Source of the DNA: Streptomyces umbrinus
Lineage (GTDB): Bacteria > Actinomycetota > Actinomycetes > Streptomycetales > Streptomycetaceae
Direction: 5' to 3'
Length of the DNA: 64,000 bases
Assembly: GCF_030817415.1 (NCBI RefSeq)
Contig: NZ_JAUSZI010000002.1
Span: 10,577,501-10,641,500 of the forward strand
Position numbers and translations under genes: made by a program. Shown in pieces: positions 49,279-58,427 of this stretch (positions within the stretch are counted from its first letter, which is position 1; each line of letters opens with the position of its first letter). The notes below the pieces were generated by a model that saw only the letters and a list, made by a program, of their open reading frames with translations, did not search any database and had not been told where the DNA came from.

Positions 49279-50694
49279 TCATCGCTGCTGCTGTAGGAAA
49301 GCCCCGTCTCGGAGGTCCACCGCGGTGGGGAACCGGCCGTCGAGACAGGCGGTGCAGTAGGTGTCCGGATCTCCGCCGACCGCGTTGAGCAGGGACTCCA
49401 GCGGCAGGAACTCCGCGCTGTCGCAGCCGAGATGCCCGGCCAGCCGGTCCAGAGGAACCTGTGCGCCGAGCAGCGCGTCCCCGCGCCCGGTGTCGATGCC
49501 GTAGAAGCACGGCCAGCGGTGCGGTGGGGACGCGATCCGCAGATGGACGCCGCGCGCTCCGGCCGTCCGGAGCATGGCCACCACGGCTGTCATGGTGGTG
49601 CCCCGGACGAGCGAGTCGTCGACGAGGACGACCTCGCGTCCCGCGACGGCGGCAGGCACGGCGGACAGCTTCTGACGGACGGCGGCCTCGCGGCCCGCCG
49701 GGTCGCCGGTGATGAAGGAGCGGCCCACGCCTTCGTGCCGCAACAGCCCCTGTACGGCGGGAAGTCCGGCGTGCCAGGCATATCCGTCGGCCGCGACCCG
49801 GGCCGTATCGGGCACGGCCACCACCACGTCCGAGGACGGCGGTGGAGGAGCGTACGCTGCCAGCTCCCGCCCGGCCGCGTACCGCGCCTCGTACACGCTC
49901 CGGCCGCCGATACGGGAGTCGGCGCGGGCGAAGTACACATGCTCGAACAGGCACGAGGCGCGCCGAGCCCCCGGCACGTCGAGACGGCTGCTGTGAATGC
50001 CGTCGGCATCGGCCTCCAGGACCTCGCCCGGCTCCAGCTCGCGGACGAATGTTGCGCCGACCGCGGCGATGGCGGCGGACTCCGAGGCCAGCAGCCAGGT
50101 GTCCTCGAGTTGGCCCAGGCACAGGGGCCGAAACGCCTGGGGATCGCGGACCCCGTACATCCGACGGCCGTCAGTGAGCACGAGCGAGTAGGCGCCGGTG
50201 ACCTGCGGCAGTACCTCGTGGAGTGCCTGGGACAAGGTCATGCCGGCGTTCTCCATGACCGCCGTGAGCAGCCGACCGAGGACGGCGGTGTCGGTGGCAT
50301 CGGTGGAGATACCCAGTCCCGCACGGGCCTCGTCGGTATTCACGAGCGTGCCGTTGTGCGCCAGGGCGAGAGTGCTGTTCGTGCCGGCCTGCATCACGAT
50401 GGGCTGAGCCAGCTCGTCGTCGGGCCCTTCGCCGCCCGAAGTCGCGTACCGCACATGTCCGATGGCCCCCGCCCCGCCCTGCAGTGCACGTGCCTCGGGG
50501 TTCGGGAAGACGTCCGTCACCCGGCCGGATCCGGTCCGGCAGTCGATGCCGGAGTTTCGGCAGATGGCGATGCCGGCGCTCTGCTGCCCGCGGTGCTGGA
50601 GGGCGATGAGCATGGTGCGCACGGCCGGCGTGGCCGGGCCCCAGGCGCCGACGACACCGCACGCCTCGCGGGGTTTGGCGAGCGGATCGTTCAC
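49279..50694 (-). CDS. PurF-like glutamine amidophosphoribosyltransferase paralogue
   Basis: A 471-residue homologue of PurF, which makes 5-phosphoribosylamine from PRPP and glutamine. The Ntn glutaminase Cys is in PREACGVVGAWG (processing would expose it), with LQHRGQQSAGIA and IGHVRYATSGG. The PRPP loop is VVLVDDSLVRGTTM. The FeS-type cysteines are partly visible (ASCLFEHVYFARADS, DTYCTACLDGRFPT). Differences from housekeeping PurF are the flexible loop RHEGVGRSFITGDPAG and GIDTGRGDALLGA where GIDTP is usual. It sits between TEII and BlaI in the NRPS operon, so it is either a biosynthetic enzyme or a resistant second copy of a target. The start GTG (50694) overlaps the stop of a 15-codon upstream ORF. 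Confidence 0.92.
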   Translation of the reverse strand: MNDPLAKPREACGVVGAWGPATPAVRTMLIALQHRGQQSAGIAICRNSGIDCRTGSGRVTDVFPNPEARALQGGAGAIGHVRYATSGGEGPDDELAQPIVMQAGTNSTLALAHNGTLVNTDEARAGLGISTDATDTAVLGRLLTAVMENAGMTLSQALHEVLPQVTGAYSLVLTDGRRMYGVRDPQAFRPLCLGQLEDTWLLASESAAIAAVGATFVRELEPGEVLEADADGIHSSRLDVPGARRASCLFEHVYFARADSRIGGRSVYEARYAAGRELAAYAPPPPSSDVVVAVPDTARVAADGYAWHAGLPAVQGLLRHEGVGRSFITGDPAGREAAVRQKLSAVPAAVAGREVVLVDDSLVRGTTMTAVVAMLRTAGARGVHLRIASPPHRWPCFYGIDTGRGDALLGAQVPLDRLAGHLGCDSAEFLPLESLLNAVGGDPDTYCTACLDGRFPTAVDLRDGAFLQQQR

Positions 50695-50738
50695 CGGGAA
50701 CCGCCCTCGGGCATGTGTCCGTTGTCGAGCCCGCTCAC
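50691..50738 (-). CDS. 15-codon upstream ORF coupled to the PurF paralogue
   Basis: GTG at 50738, preceded by a strong GGAGGA Shine-Dalgarno at 5-bp spacing, opens a 15-residue frame (VSGLDNGHMPEGGSR) whose TGA overlaps the GTG start of the PurF-like gene. The PurF-like gene itself has a weaker ribosome site, so this ORF may serve translational coupling. An alternative is that it is chance and the PurF-like protein starts further upstream (ATG at 50772). Confidence 0.35.
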   Translation of the reverse strand: MSGLDNGHMPEGGSR

Positions 50739-50800
50739 GTGTCCTCCATGAAGTGGTCCGGTTCTCGGGCATGGGCTGAATACGGTGAGCGTGGTCCGGA

Positions 50801-51601
50801 TCACGGGGTCGAGGCGTGGCCGCCTCCGTGGCCGCCCCGCATTCCGAGGGCGGTGAGCAGGTAGGCGATCAGTTCGGACCTGCGCTCGGTCAGGTAGAAG
50901 TGGCCGCCAGGCATGACGCGCAGCGTGAAGGTGCCGGTGGTGGCCGCCTGCCACCCCTCGGCCAGACGGTTCGGCACTTCCGGGTCATGGCTCCCCACCA
51001 CGGCTGTGGTGGCGCAGGTGAGCGGTGGGCCCGCCCGGTAGCGGTAGCCCTCGATCAGCCGGTAGTCCCCGCGGATGGCGGGCAGGAGCGTGGCACGTAT
51101 CTCGGGATCGTCGAACAGCGTTGAGTCCGTCCCGCCGAGCCGGGCCAGTTCCCGGACCAGGGTGTCGTCGTCACGTTGCTGTGCGAGAGCGGGATCGGAG
51201 GAGAAGGGGGCCGGCCGTGCCGAGACGAACAAGTGGCGTACGAGATCGGGAGACCGACTGTCGAGACGGCGTGCCACTTCGAAGGCCACGGATGCACCCA
51301 TGCTGTGTCCGAACAGCACCAGCGGTACGTCGGCGACCTCGGCGACGGCCTCGGCGAGCGGGTCGGTCAGCAGGTCCATCCGGTCGAGCACGGGCTCGTC
51401 GAGGCGATCGTCGCGTCCTGGGTACTGAACTGCCAGCAGCTCGACTGCCACAGGGAGTTCACGCAGCCACGGGTAGAAGAAACGGGCCGATCCCCCCGCG
51501 TGCGGAAAGCAGACAAGGCGCAGTCGCGGGCGGCGTCGCGGCCGTGGGTTGCGCAGCCACTCCTGGGCGAGGCCGGTGACCCCGGGTATCGTCCGGTTCA
51601 C
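50801..51601 (-). CDS. Type II thioesterase (TEII)
   Basis: A 266-residue alpha/beta hydrolase. The start RLRLVCFPHAGGSARFFYPW is typical of editing thioesterases, the nucleophile is Ser in LVLFGHSMGASVAFEVAR (GHSMG), and the Asp and His are in VVGSHDPEVPN and VMPGGHFYLTERR. TEIIs remove blocked acyl groups from carrier domains; in pyochelin-type and related clusters they also help release product. There is no TE domain in any multidomain protein here, so this enzyme may be the releasing enzyme. Its ATG overlaps the stop of the NRPS gene (TGA/ATG), so the two are coupled. Confidence 0.94.
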   Translation of the reverse strand: MNRTIPGVTGLAQEWLRNPRPRRRPRLRLVCFPHAGGSARFFYPWLRELPVAVELLAVQYPGRDDRLDEPVLDRMDLLTDPLAEAVAEVADVPLVLFGHSMGASVAFEVARRLDSRSPDLVRHLFVSARPAPFSSDPALAQQRDDDTLVRELARLGGTDSTLFDDPEIRATLLPAIRGDYRLIEGYRYRAGPPLTCATTAVVGSHDPEVPNRLAEGWQAATTGTFTLRVMPGGHFYLTERRSELIAYLLTALGMRGGHGGGHASTP

Positions 51602-54600
51602 CGGTCCGCCACCTTTCCGTCCATCTGACGCAGCCGTTCGGCGACCGCGGCGAGAGTGGGCCGGCGCACCATGGTCCGCAGCAGTTCGTCGAAGGACAGC
51701 GCCGCGGCCGCCGACAGCTCCCGGCGAAGCCGTCCGATGAACTGGGCGACGAGCAGGGAGTCCCCGCCGAGGTCGTAGAAGTTGTCGTCACGGGCGACCG
51801 AGCGTACGGAGAGCAGTTCCGCCCACATGCCGGCCAGGAGCCGTTCCAGCTCGTCCAACGGGGGCGCCGAGCGAACCGCGTCCTCCTTGCGGCCCTCGGT
51901 GACCCAGGAGAGCACGGACTTGCGGTCGACCTTGCCGTTCGAGCTGAGAGGCAGGGCCTCGACCGTCTCGATGTGGGCAGGAACCATGTATTCGGGGAGC
52001 TGTTCGGACAGATGCTCGCGCAGGTCCTCCAGATCGATGCCGGCCCGGTCCCGCTTGAAGGTGGCCGCGATCAGATGCTGTCCGAACAGGGCGAGTTCGG
52101 CACCGTCCTCCGGGAGTACCACCACGGCCTGCGCCCCGGCCTCGGCGAGCAGCGTGCGCCACTCGTCCACGCCGAAGAAGGTCTGGTCGCGCCCACGCCG
52201 CCGGTCCTCGAAGTCTCCCTCCGCGTCCGGTGCCGTACCGTCGAGCTGGATGAGGAACTCCATCCAGGTCATCAAGTCGGGCCGGTCCACGGTGAGTTCG
52301 GTGAAGACCAGCCAGCCACCGGGAGCGAGCAGTTCCCTGAGCCTGCCGAGCACCGCGTCGATGTCACGGGCGTTGTGCAGCGCGTTGGCGATCACGATCA
52401 TGTCGAAGCTCTGCGGCCGGAGACCCTGGCCGCGGTAGTCGGCGTTGAAGTCGAACAGGCCGTAGTGCAGCCACGGATGGGCGGCGAACCTGCTGCGTGC
52501 CTCGTTGAGGAAGAAGTGCGACACGTCGGTGAAGAGGTAGTCGGGCTCCATCCCCGGAGCCCCTGCGGCCCCGGGCAGCACTGAGATCATCTGGTCGGTC
52601 GTCGCCCCGACCCCGGCTCCGGCTTCGAGTATGCGCAGGGGGCGTCCGGGGTCGGCGCCGGCGGCAAGGTGCGCGGCGAGGCCCGCGGTGGCACGGTTGA
52701 GGTACCGCATGATCGCGTTGTCCGCGTAGAGCGCCCGAGCGGCCTCCGACTCTCCGTCGGGGAACAGCAGCCGGACCTGATCCAGTTCACCGCGCAGCAG
52801 TTCGGGAAGCCGCCGCATACTCGCCGTGAGCAGTTGGAGGACGGGTGCGGTCCACATGGGCTCGCAGCCCTCGGTCTCCAGCCGGTACAGCTCCTCGGCG
52901 AGGAGCGCGTCGTCGGCCGGCATCAGGTCCCGATAGCGTCCCGTGTCCGGGTCGCGGTGCACCAGGCCTTCACTTTCCAACACCGCGAGCCAACGGCGCA
53001 CGACGCGGTGGAAGCGAAGCGGCACCCCCGCGCGTCGCAGCACCTGCTCCGCCGTCGGCGGCTCGGCACCGGGTGGGAAGGCACCGAGGCTGCGCAGGGC
53101 CGCCGCCATGGCGGTGAACGCCGTTTGGTTCAGCCGGTGCTGCGCCGCCTCGACATGCGTGAGTGCCGTCCGTCCGGCTGCTCGCGCGCCCGCGGAGTGG
53201 GCGGCCCCGGCCAGCACGCGGGCCTCTTCGGCAGCGGTGGTGGGCTCCTTGTGGCGGCTGCCGGTCACCGCTGCGGCGATCCGTCGGTTCGCGGAGTTCG
53301 TGCCGTCGACGACGACAGCCGTGGCTGCGACGTCCGGGTGCGCGAGCAACGCCGCCTCGATCTCAGCCAGTTCGATCCGGTGCCCGCGCACCTTCACCTG
53401 GGTGTCCTCACGGCCGAGGAACTCGATGCTGCCGTCCGGGAGGTAGCGGCCCATGTCGCCGGTGCGGTAGAGGCGTTCCCCGGTGGCGGGGTGGGTGACG
53501 AACCGCTCGGCGGTGCGCTGTTCGTCACCCAGGTAGCCCATGGCGACGCCGACACCTCCGATCCACAGTTCGCCCGGTACGAGTTCGGGGCGGGGTCGCA
53601 GAGCCGCGTCCAGCACGTGGAAGGTCTGGTTGGCGAGCGGTGTGCCGTACGGGATGCTGCGCCAGGTGGCGGGTACCTCACCGATGGGGTGGTAGATCGA
53701 CCAGATCGCCGCTTCCGTGGCACCGCCGAGGCTGATGAGTTCGAGACCTGGACAGCGCCGGCGCACGGCATCGGGGAGGGTCACCGGTATCCAGTCCCCG
53801 GACATCAGGGCGAGCCGGAGTGAGGCCAGGTCTGGCGTCGGCTCGCTCTCCGCGTAGTGCTGAAGCATCTGGAGCTGGGCCGGTACGGAGTTCCACACGG
53901 TGACGCAGTGACGGTCGATGAGTTCCGCCCAGTGCGAGGGATCGCCGCGGCGCTCCGGATCCGGCAGGACGAGGCAGCCGCCGACACCCAAGAGGCCGAA
54001 TACGTCGTACACGGACAGGTCGAATCCCAGGGCGGCGAGGGCGAGCCCACGGTCCTCGGCGGTGACCTTGAACCGGTGGTTGATGTCCGTGACGGTGTTG
54101 ACCGCGCTCCGATGGCTGATCATCACGCCCTTGGGGCGACCGGTCGAGCCCGAGGTGTAGATGACGTACGCGAGATCGTCGCCACTCGCCGTCGGCTCGG
54201 GCAGTTCCGTGCCGGGGGCAGCGGGGGTGAGGGTGTCGACCTCGACGGAATGCAGTGGGGTGGGGAGTTCCTCGAAGGCCGCCGACCGGGAGTGGACAAG
54301 GACCTCACGCACTCCGGCGTCCGCGAGCATGACGTTCCGGCGGGCCGGCGGCTGATTGGTGTCCACAGGCAGATAGGCGCCGCCTGCGAGCAGGATGCCG
54401 AGGACTGCGACGATCTGCTCCCAGCCCTTGTCCAGGATGACAGCGACCGGCTCGGCGGCCCGCAGTTCCCGGGCACGGAGTTCGTGGGCCACGGCCAGGG
54501 CGCGGCGCAGGAGTTCGTCGTAGCTCATCTGCCCGTCGGCACCCCAGCGCAGCGCGATGTGCCGGCCGTGACACTGCGCCGCCTGGACGACGGCGTCGTG

Positions 54601-56301
54601 CAACAACTGTCCTGTCTCGGGCGCGCCGGTGTCGTTGACGCGCTCACGGGTGGCGCGTTGCTGAGCGGGCAGGAGCCCGGTGACGGGGGAGGACCAGGCA
54701 TTGTCCGTGGTGGCGAGGGCTTCGACGAGTTGCTCGTATGCGCTGAACATGGCGTCCAGCAGGCCGTCAGGGAACAGCTCCTCGGCCGCGTCCCAGGCGA
54801 GGAGCAACCCCTCGGCATCCTCGTACAGCTGATGGTCGAGCCACACCTGCGGGGTCTGGGAAATCATCCAGCCGAACTCACCCAGTGTGTTCCGGAAGCG
54901 TTCGTCGACGAACTCGGAACCGAGATTGCTGGCGAACACGACGGGGGCGGATGCCCGTTCCCCGGGCCGGGCACGCGCCAGGTCGCGCAACACCTCGACC
55001 GCCGAGTACTCGGCATGTGCCACATCGCTCTGGAACTGCGCCTGCAGCCGTCGGGCGTGAGCGATGAAAGGCCCTCCGTCCGAGGTGTCGGCGGTCACCA
55101 GGACGAGATTGGTGAAGTCGGCGACCAGGCTGCCCACGTCGGGGTGCACGGGCTGCCGGTCGAAGAGGGGGAGATTCAGTACGAAGCGCTGCTGGGCGCT
55201 CCAGGCACCGAGTACCTCGGCGTAGGCGGCGGCCAGGGCCATGGCAGGCGTGACTCCGTGTGCTCGGGCCCGCTCGGTGAAACTCTGCCAGGCATCGGGT
55301 GCCAGTCGCGCACGACGGCGGGTGAACCTCGGCCGCTCCACCGGCTCGGGATCCACGGCCAGCGGCAGCGCGGGGCCGCCCGGAAGCTCGGGGAGCCGGT
55401 CCTGCCAGTAGGCGCGGGCCTTCTCCCTGGGCGAACTCCGCTGCCCGGCGAGGTCGGTGAGGTAGCGGGGGAAGGAGTACGCGGGCTCGGCCGGCGGATT
55501 GCTGGATGCCTCCGGCTGCTCGGCGTAGTACAGGGCCATCTCGGCGAGCAGGTGCTGGATACTGAGGACGTCGGCGACGAGCAGATCGATCCCGAAGTGG
55601 ATGCGTGTGGCACCGTCTGGACACAGGGAGAGCTGGACGTCGAAGACATGACCGGCGGCCACGTCGAACCGCCGGTGCGAGAGCTGTTCGCGGACGCGGC
55701 TGAGGGCTTCGTCCGCCTCTGCCCGGGGCAACGTCCGCACGTCGTGCACGGTCAGCCCCGGCCACGGTGAGGTGGTCGCGACGCGTTGGGTCCCGTCCTC
55801 CAGGAAGCGGGCCCTGAGCATTGCGTGTCGAGCGATGAGGGCCCGCACGGCGGACTCGAGGCGGTCGGCCCGTACGTCCCGGCCGTCGAACTCCATATAC
55901 GCGTGGCAGCCGTTGCCGCCCAGCGACTGGCCGTCCGTCCGCCCGATCCAGTACGCCTGCTGCACCGGTGTCAGGGGGAAGGCGGCCGCCTCGTCCGCCA
56001 CGGTCTCGGCCGGTCCGGGCGGGCCGTCGGTACATCGGTCCACTTCCGCGGTCCCGGTACCGGAGAGTCGTTGCGTCAGCAGCCGTGTCCAGGCGCCGAT
56101 GGTCGGCTCCTGGGCCAGTTCCGCGTAGTCGACCTCGGCTCCGGACGAGCGCCAGCGCCCGACGAGGGCCATGGTGCGGATCGAGTCGAGCCCGTGCGAG
56201 ATCAGGTTGTCCGTCTCCGCCACGGCGTCCGGCGGCAGGCCGAGCACTTCGGACACGGCCTCGCGGATCTGGCGTTCCACAGCGGGTGCGGCGTGTGTCA
56301 T
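51598..56301 (-). CDS. NRPS ArCP-Cy-A(with embedded MT-like domain)-PCP, PchE-like, cysteine-specific
   Basis: A 1567-residue synthetase with the domain order of pyochelin PchE. ArCP: Ser40 in SHGLDSIRTM. Cy (about 107-540): FPLTPVQQAYWIGRTDG and DLLVADVLS (DxxxxDxxS, Asp239/Asp244), so it can cyclise cysteine. A: VIYTSGSTGRPKG; pocket residues from FDLSVYD, VWNSVPA, LALMSGD, SLGGATEAAIW give D-L-Y-N-L-S-L-I-W-K, the cysteine code. Between A8 (YRTGDMGRYLPDGSIEFLGR) and A10 (LPLSSNGKVDRKSVL) is a methyltransferase-like insert (RILEAGAGVGATTDQM; FTDVSHFFLNEARSRF), as in PchE/HMWP2, where it epimerises the thiazoline. PCP: Ser in YDLGGDSLLVAQF. No TE. Expected product: hydroxyphenyl-thiazoline carboxyl thioester. 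ATG at 56301, divergent from the salicylate ligase. Confidence 0.96.
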   Translation of the reverse strand: MTHAAPAVERQIREAVSEVLGLPPDAVAETDNLISHGLDSIRTMALVGRWRSSGAEVDYAELAQEPTIGAWTRLLTQRLSGTGTAEVDRCTDGPPGPAETVADEAAAFPLTPVQQAYWIGRTDGQSLGGNGCHAYMEFDGRDVRADRLESAVRALIARHAMLRARFLEDGTQRVATTSPWPGLTVHDVRTLPRAEADEALSRVREQLSHRRFDVAAGHVFDVQLSLCPDGATRIHFGIDLLVADVLSIQHLLAEMALYYAEQPEASSNPPAEPAYSFPRYLTDLAGQRSSPREKARAYWQDRLPELPGGPALPLAVDPEPVERPRFTRRRARLAPDAWQSFTERARAHGVTPAMALAAAYAEVLGAWSAQQRFVLNLPLFDRQPVHPDVGSLVADFTNLVLVTADTSDGGPFIAHARRLQAQFQSDVAHAEYSAVEVLRDLARARPGERASAPVVFASNLGSEFVDERFRNTLGEFGWMISQTPQVWLDHQLYEDAEGLLLAWDAAEELFPDGLLDAMFSAYEQLVEALATTDNAWSSPVTGLLPAQQRATRERVNDTGAPETGQLLHDAVVQAAQCHGRHIALRWGADGQMSYDELLRRALAVAHELRARELRAAEPVAVILDKGWEQIVAVLGILLAGGAYLPVDTNQPPARRNVMLADAGVREVLVHSRSAAFEELPTPLHSVEVDTLTPAAPGTELPEPTASGDDLAYVIYTSGSTGRPKGVMISHRSAVNTVTDINHRFKVTAEDRGLALAALGFDLSVYDVFGLLGVGGCLVLPDPERRGDPSHWAELIDRHCVTVWNSVPAQLQMLQHYAESEPTPDLASLRLALMSGDWIPVTLPDAVRRRCPGLELISLGGATEAAIWSIYHPIGEVPATWRSIPYGTPLANQTFHVLDAALRPRPELVPGELWIGGVGVAMGYLGDEQRTAERFVTHPATGERLYRTGDMGRYLPDGSIEFLGREDTQVKVRGHRIELAEIEAALLAHPDVAATAVVVDGTNSANRRIAAAVTGSRHKEPTTAAEEARVLAGAAHSAGARAAGRTALTHVEAAQHRLNQTAFTAMAAALRSLGAFPPGAEPPTAEQVLRRAGVPLRFHRVVRRWLAVLESEGLVHRDPDTGRYRDLMPADDALLAEELYRLETEGCEPMWTAPVLQLLTASMRRLPELLRGELDQVRLLFPDGESEAARALYADNAIMRYLNRATAGLAAHLAAGADPGRPLRILEAGAGVGATTDQMISVLPGAAGAPGMEPDYLFTDVSHFFLNEARSRFAAHPWLHYGLFDFNADYRGQGLRPQSFDMIVIANALHNARDIDAVLGRLRELLAPGGWLVFTELTVDRPDLMTWMEFLIQLDGTAPDAEGDFEDRRRGRDQTFFGVDEWRTLLAEAGAQAVVVLPEDGAELALFGQHLIAATFKRDRAGIDLEDLREHLSEQLPEYMVPAHIETVEALPLSSNGKVDRKSVLSWVTEGRKEDAVRSAPPLDELERLLAGMWAELLSVRSVARDDNFYDLGGDSLLVAQFIGRLRRELSAAAALSFDELLRTMVRRPTLAAVAERLRQMDGKVADR

Positions 56302-56660
56302 CGCTGTCCTCTCTCCGGGGCCTCGCCGGCTGGGTTACCGGCGATTTTCTAATGGCGATCGCGGGAAATTCATAGAATTCATGCCGTTGTCCTTGGAGTC
56401 GCTCATGCCGACTCAACGTAAAACACCATGTGCGTCTCCGGGAAGGGAGGTACTCGAAGGAGTAGTACCCGGCGGGGGTATGTCGTAATTGACCGGTTAA
56501 TCCTTTCAAATCCGCCCAAAATGGAGCCGAACTTGACTTTTACTTTACCTATTAGTTGCCATTCATTTATTGACTTGGCTCTTTGGAGGAGACAGATTCT
56601 TTACGGTTCAGTAAGAGTTCGTGGATCCCTGAAAATCTCGATTTGAGGGGTGTGAATCCT
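56302..56660. promoter_or_regulatory. AT-rich divergent promoter region of the salicyl-thiazoline genes
   Basis: The 359-bp gap between the NRPS (leftward) and ligase (rightward) genes is far richer in A+T than its surroundings, particularly 56490-56640. It contains GGTACTCGAAGGAGTAGTACC (21 bp, 56449-56469 approx.), in which TACTC/GAGTA form perfect arms; TACT-AGTA resembles BlaI-type half-sites. A TTGACTTTTACTTTACCTATT stretch at about 56533 could include promoter hexamers. I found no convincing IdeR/DmdR iron box. Confidence 0.55.
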
Positions 56661-58292
56661 GTGGACGTGGTTTCGTGGCCCGCCGAATTCGTCGAACGGT
56701 ATCGCCGTGCCGGATACTGGCGGGGACGACCGCTGGGCGACCTGTTGCGCGATGGAGCGCGCGAGCACCCCGATGCCACTGCGCTGCTCTGCGGTGACCT
56801 GTTGTGGAGCTACGCCGAGCTCGACGAGCGGAGCGACCGGCTCGCCGCCGGACTGGCCGAACTGGGCATCCGCGCCGGGGACCGGGTGGTCGTCCAACTT
56901 CCCAATGTCCCCGAGATGTTGCCGCTGCTCTTCGCCCTGTTTCGCCTGGGCGCTCTCCCCGTGCTGGGGCTGCCCGCCTACCGCAGCAGCGAAGCCGTTC
57001 ACCTGTGCTTGAGCACCGATGCCGTCGCCTACGTCATTCCGGACACGGATCCGGACACCGGCTTCGACTACCGCAGGCTCGCCGAGGAAGTGCGCGCGAA
57101 GGCACCCTCACTGCGCCACGTGCTGGTCGCCGGGGAACCGGGGGCGCACACTCCCTTGCACGAGATCGACGCCGCCCCACGGCCATGGCCCGCGCCCCGG
57201 GCGAGCGACCCGGCATTGCTGCTGGTCTCCGGCGGCACCACGGGGCTGCCCAAGTTGATCCCGCGCACCCACGACGACTACTTCTACAACCTCCGCGCCA
57301 GCGCTGAGGTCTGTGGGCTGGACGAGAACAGCGTCTACCTCGCGGTGCTGCCCATGGGGCACAACTTTCCGCTCGCCTGCCCAGGCGTCCTCGGGGTGCT
57401 CCACGTCGGCGGCGCAGTCGCGCTGTGCCCGTCACCCAGCCCCGAGGTCGCGTTCGCCGCCATCGAACGGTTCAAGGCGACGGTCACCGCGGTCGTGCCA
57501 CCCCTGGCCGCTCTGTGGTCCCAGGCCGTCCAATGGAATACCGCCGACATCAGCAGCCTCGACCTCCTCCAGGTGGGCGGTGCCCGGCTCTCCCCGGACA
57601 CGGCCCGGCTCATCGGCCCGGCCCTCGGCTGCGAACTCCAGCAAGTGTTCGGCATGGCGGAGGGCCTGCTCAGCTATACCCGCCGGGGCGACGACGGGGA
57701 GACCGTCGCGACAACTCAAGGCCTCCCGCTCTGCCCCGACGACGAGATACGGATCGTGGACGAGGCGGACCGAGACGTCCCGCCCGGTGCCGTCGGCAGC
57801 CTGATCACCCGAGGTCCGTACACGCTGCGCGGCTACTACCGCGCGCCCACACACAACCTCCGGGCCTTCACCCCGGACGGCTTCTACCGCACCGGCGATC
57901 TGGTGAGGCTCACCCCGGAAGGTCGACTCGTCGTCGAGGGTCGGGAGAAGGACCTCGTGAACCGAGGCGGAGACAAGGTCTCCGCGGACGAGTTGCAGAA
58001 CCATCTGCGGGCTCACCCCGCGGTCCTCGACGCCGCCGTGGTGCCTGTTCCCGACCCGTATCTCGGCGAGCGAACCTGTGCCTGCCTGCTCCTGCGCGAA
58101 GGGTACGACGACGTGCCCGACATGGCCGCCTTCCTGCACGACCGAGGGCTGGCGGCGTACAAGATCCCCGACGTGGTGAGGATCTGCCACTCCTTCCCTC
58201 TGACCAGCGTGGGCAAGGTCGACAAACGCGAACTTGCCCGGTCCGTCGCGCCCGACCCCGGTGCGACGGCAGCGGACCTCCGCGCCCGGTGA
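56661..58292 (+). CDS. Salicylate / 2,3-dihydroxybenzoate-AMP ligase
   Basis: A 543-residue stand-alone aryl acid-adenylating enzyme of the DhbE/YbtE/MbtA/PchD group. Typical residues are LLLVSGGTTGLPKLIPRTHD and DYFYNLRAS, then LPMGHNFPLACPGVLGVLH (the HNFPLA motif of aryl ligases), VFGMAEGLLSYTR and GFYRTGDLVRLTPEGRLVVE. The C-terminal lysine is in FPLTSVGKVDKREL. It activates salicylate and loads it on the ArCP of the NRPS. The GTG at 56661 is chosen because GAGGGG lies 10 bp upstream; the frame also has an upstream TTG at 56583 with a weak context. It is divergent from the NRPS and precedes the salicylate synthase gene in the same direction. Confidence 0.94.
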   Translation: MDVVSWPAEFVERYRRAGYWRGRPLGDLLRDGAREHPDATALLCGDLLWSYAELDERSDRLAAGLAELGIRAGDRVVVQLPNVPEMLPLLFALFRLGALPVLGLPAYRSSEAVHLCLSTDAVAYVIPDTDPDTGFDYRRLAEEVRAKAPSLRHVLVAGEPGAHTPLHEIDAAPRPWPAPRASDPALLLVSGGTTGLPKLIPRTHDDYFYNLRASAEVCGLDENSVYLAVLPMGHNFPLACPGVLGVLHVGGAVALCPSPSPEVAFAAIERFKATVTAVVPPLAALWSQAVQWNTADISSLDLLQVGGARLSPDTARLIGPALGCELQQVFGMAEGLLSYTRRGDDGETVATTQGLPLCPDDEIRIVDEADRDVPPGAVGSLITRGPYTLRGYYRAPTHNLRAFTPDGFYRTGDLVRLTPEGRLVVEGREKDLVNRGGDKVSADELQNHLRAHPAVLDAAVVPVPDPYLGERTCACLLLREGYDDVPDMAAFLHDRGLAAYKIPDVVRICHSFPLTSVGKVDKRELARSVAPDPGATAADLRAR

Positions 58293-58427
58293 CCCCAGGG
58301 CGGATCCCCGCTCCCGGTGCCTCTGGGATGCATCTCCGCTCCGGCGATCCCGGGGCGGGGCCCGGAGGGATCCCGCCCATCGGCGTGTTCCGGTCCGACC
58401 AGATGACCTTCAACCTTGAGGACACCC

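Noticed and set aside
53857..55770. 637-codon plus-strand ORF
   Set aside because: Antisense to the NRPS gene, whose motifs are unambiguous.
56490..56640. IdeR/DmdR iron box in the salicylate-thiazoline promoter
   Set aside because: I looked for TTAGGTTAGGCTAACCTAA-like sequence; only a weak ACCTA half-match is present (TTTACCTATTAG), not enough to call.
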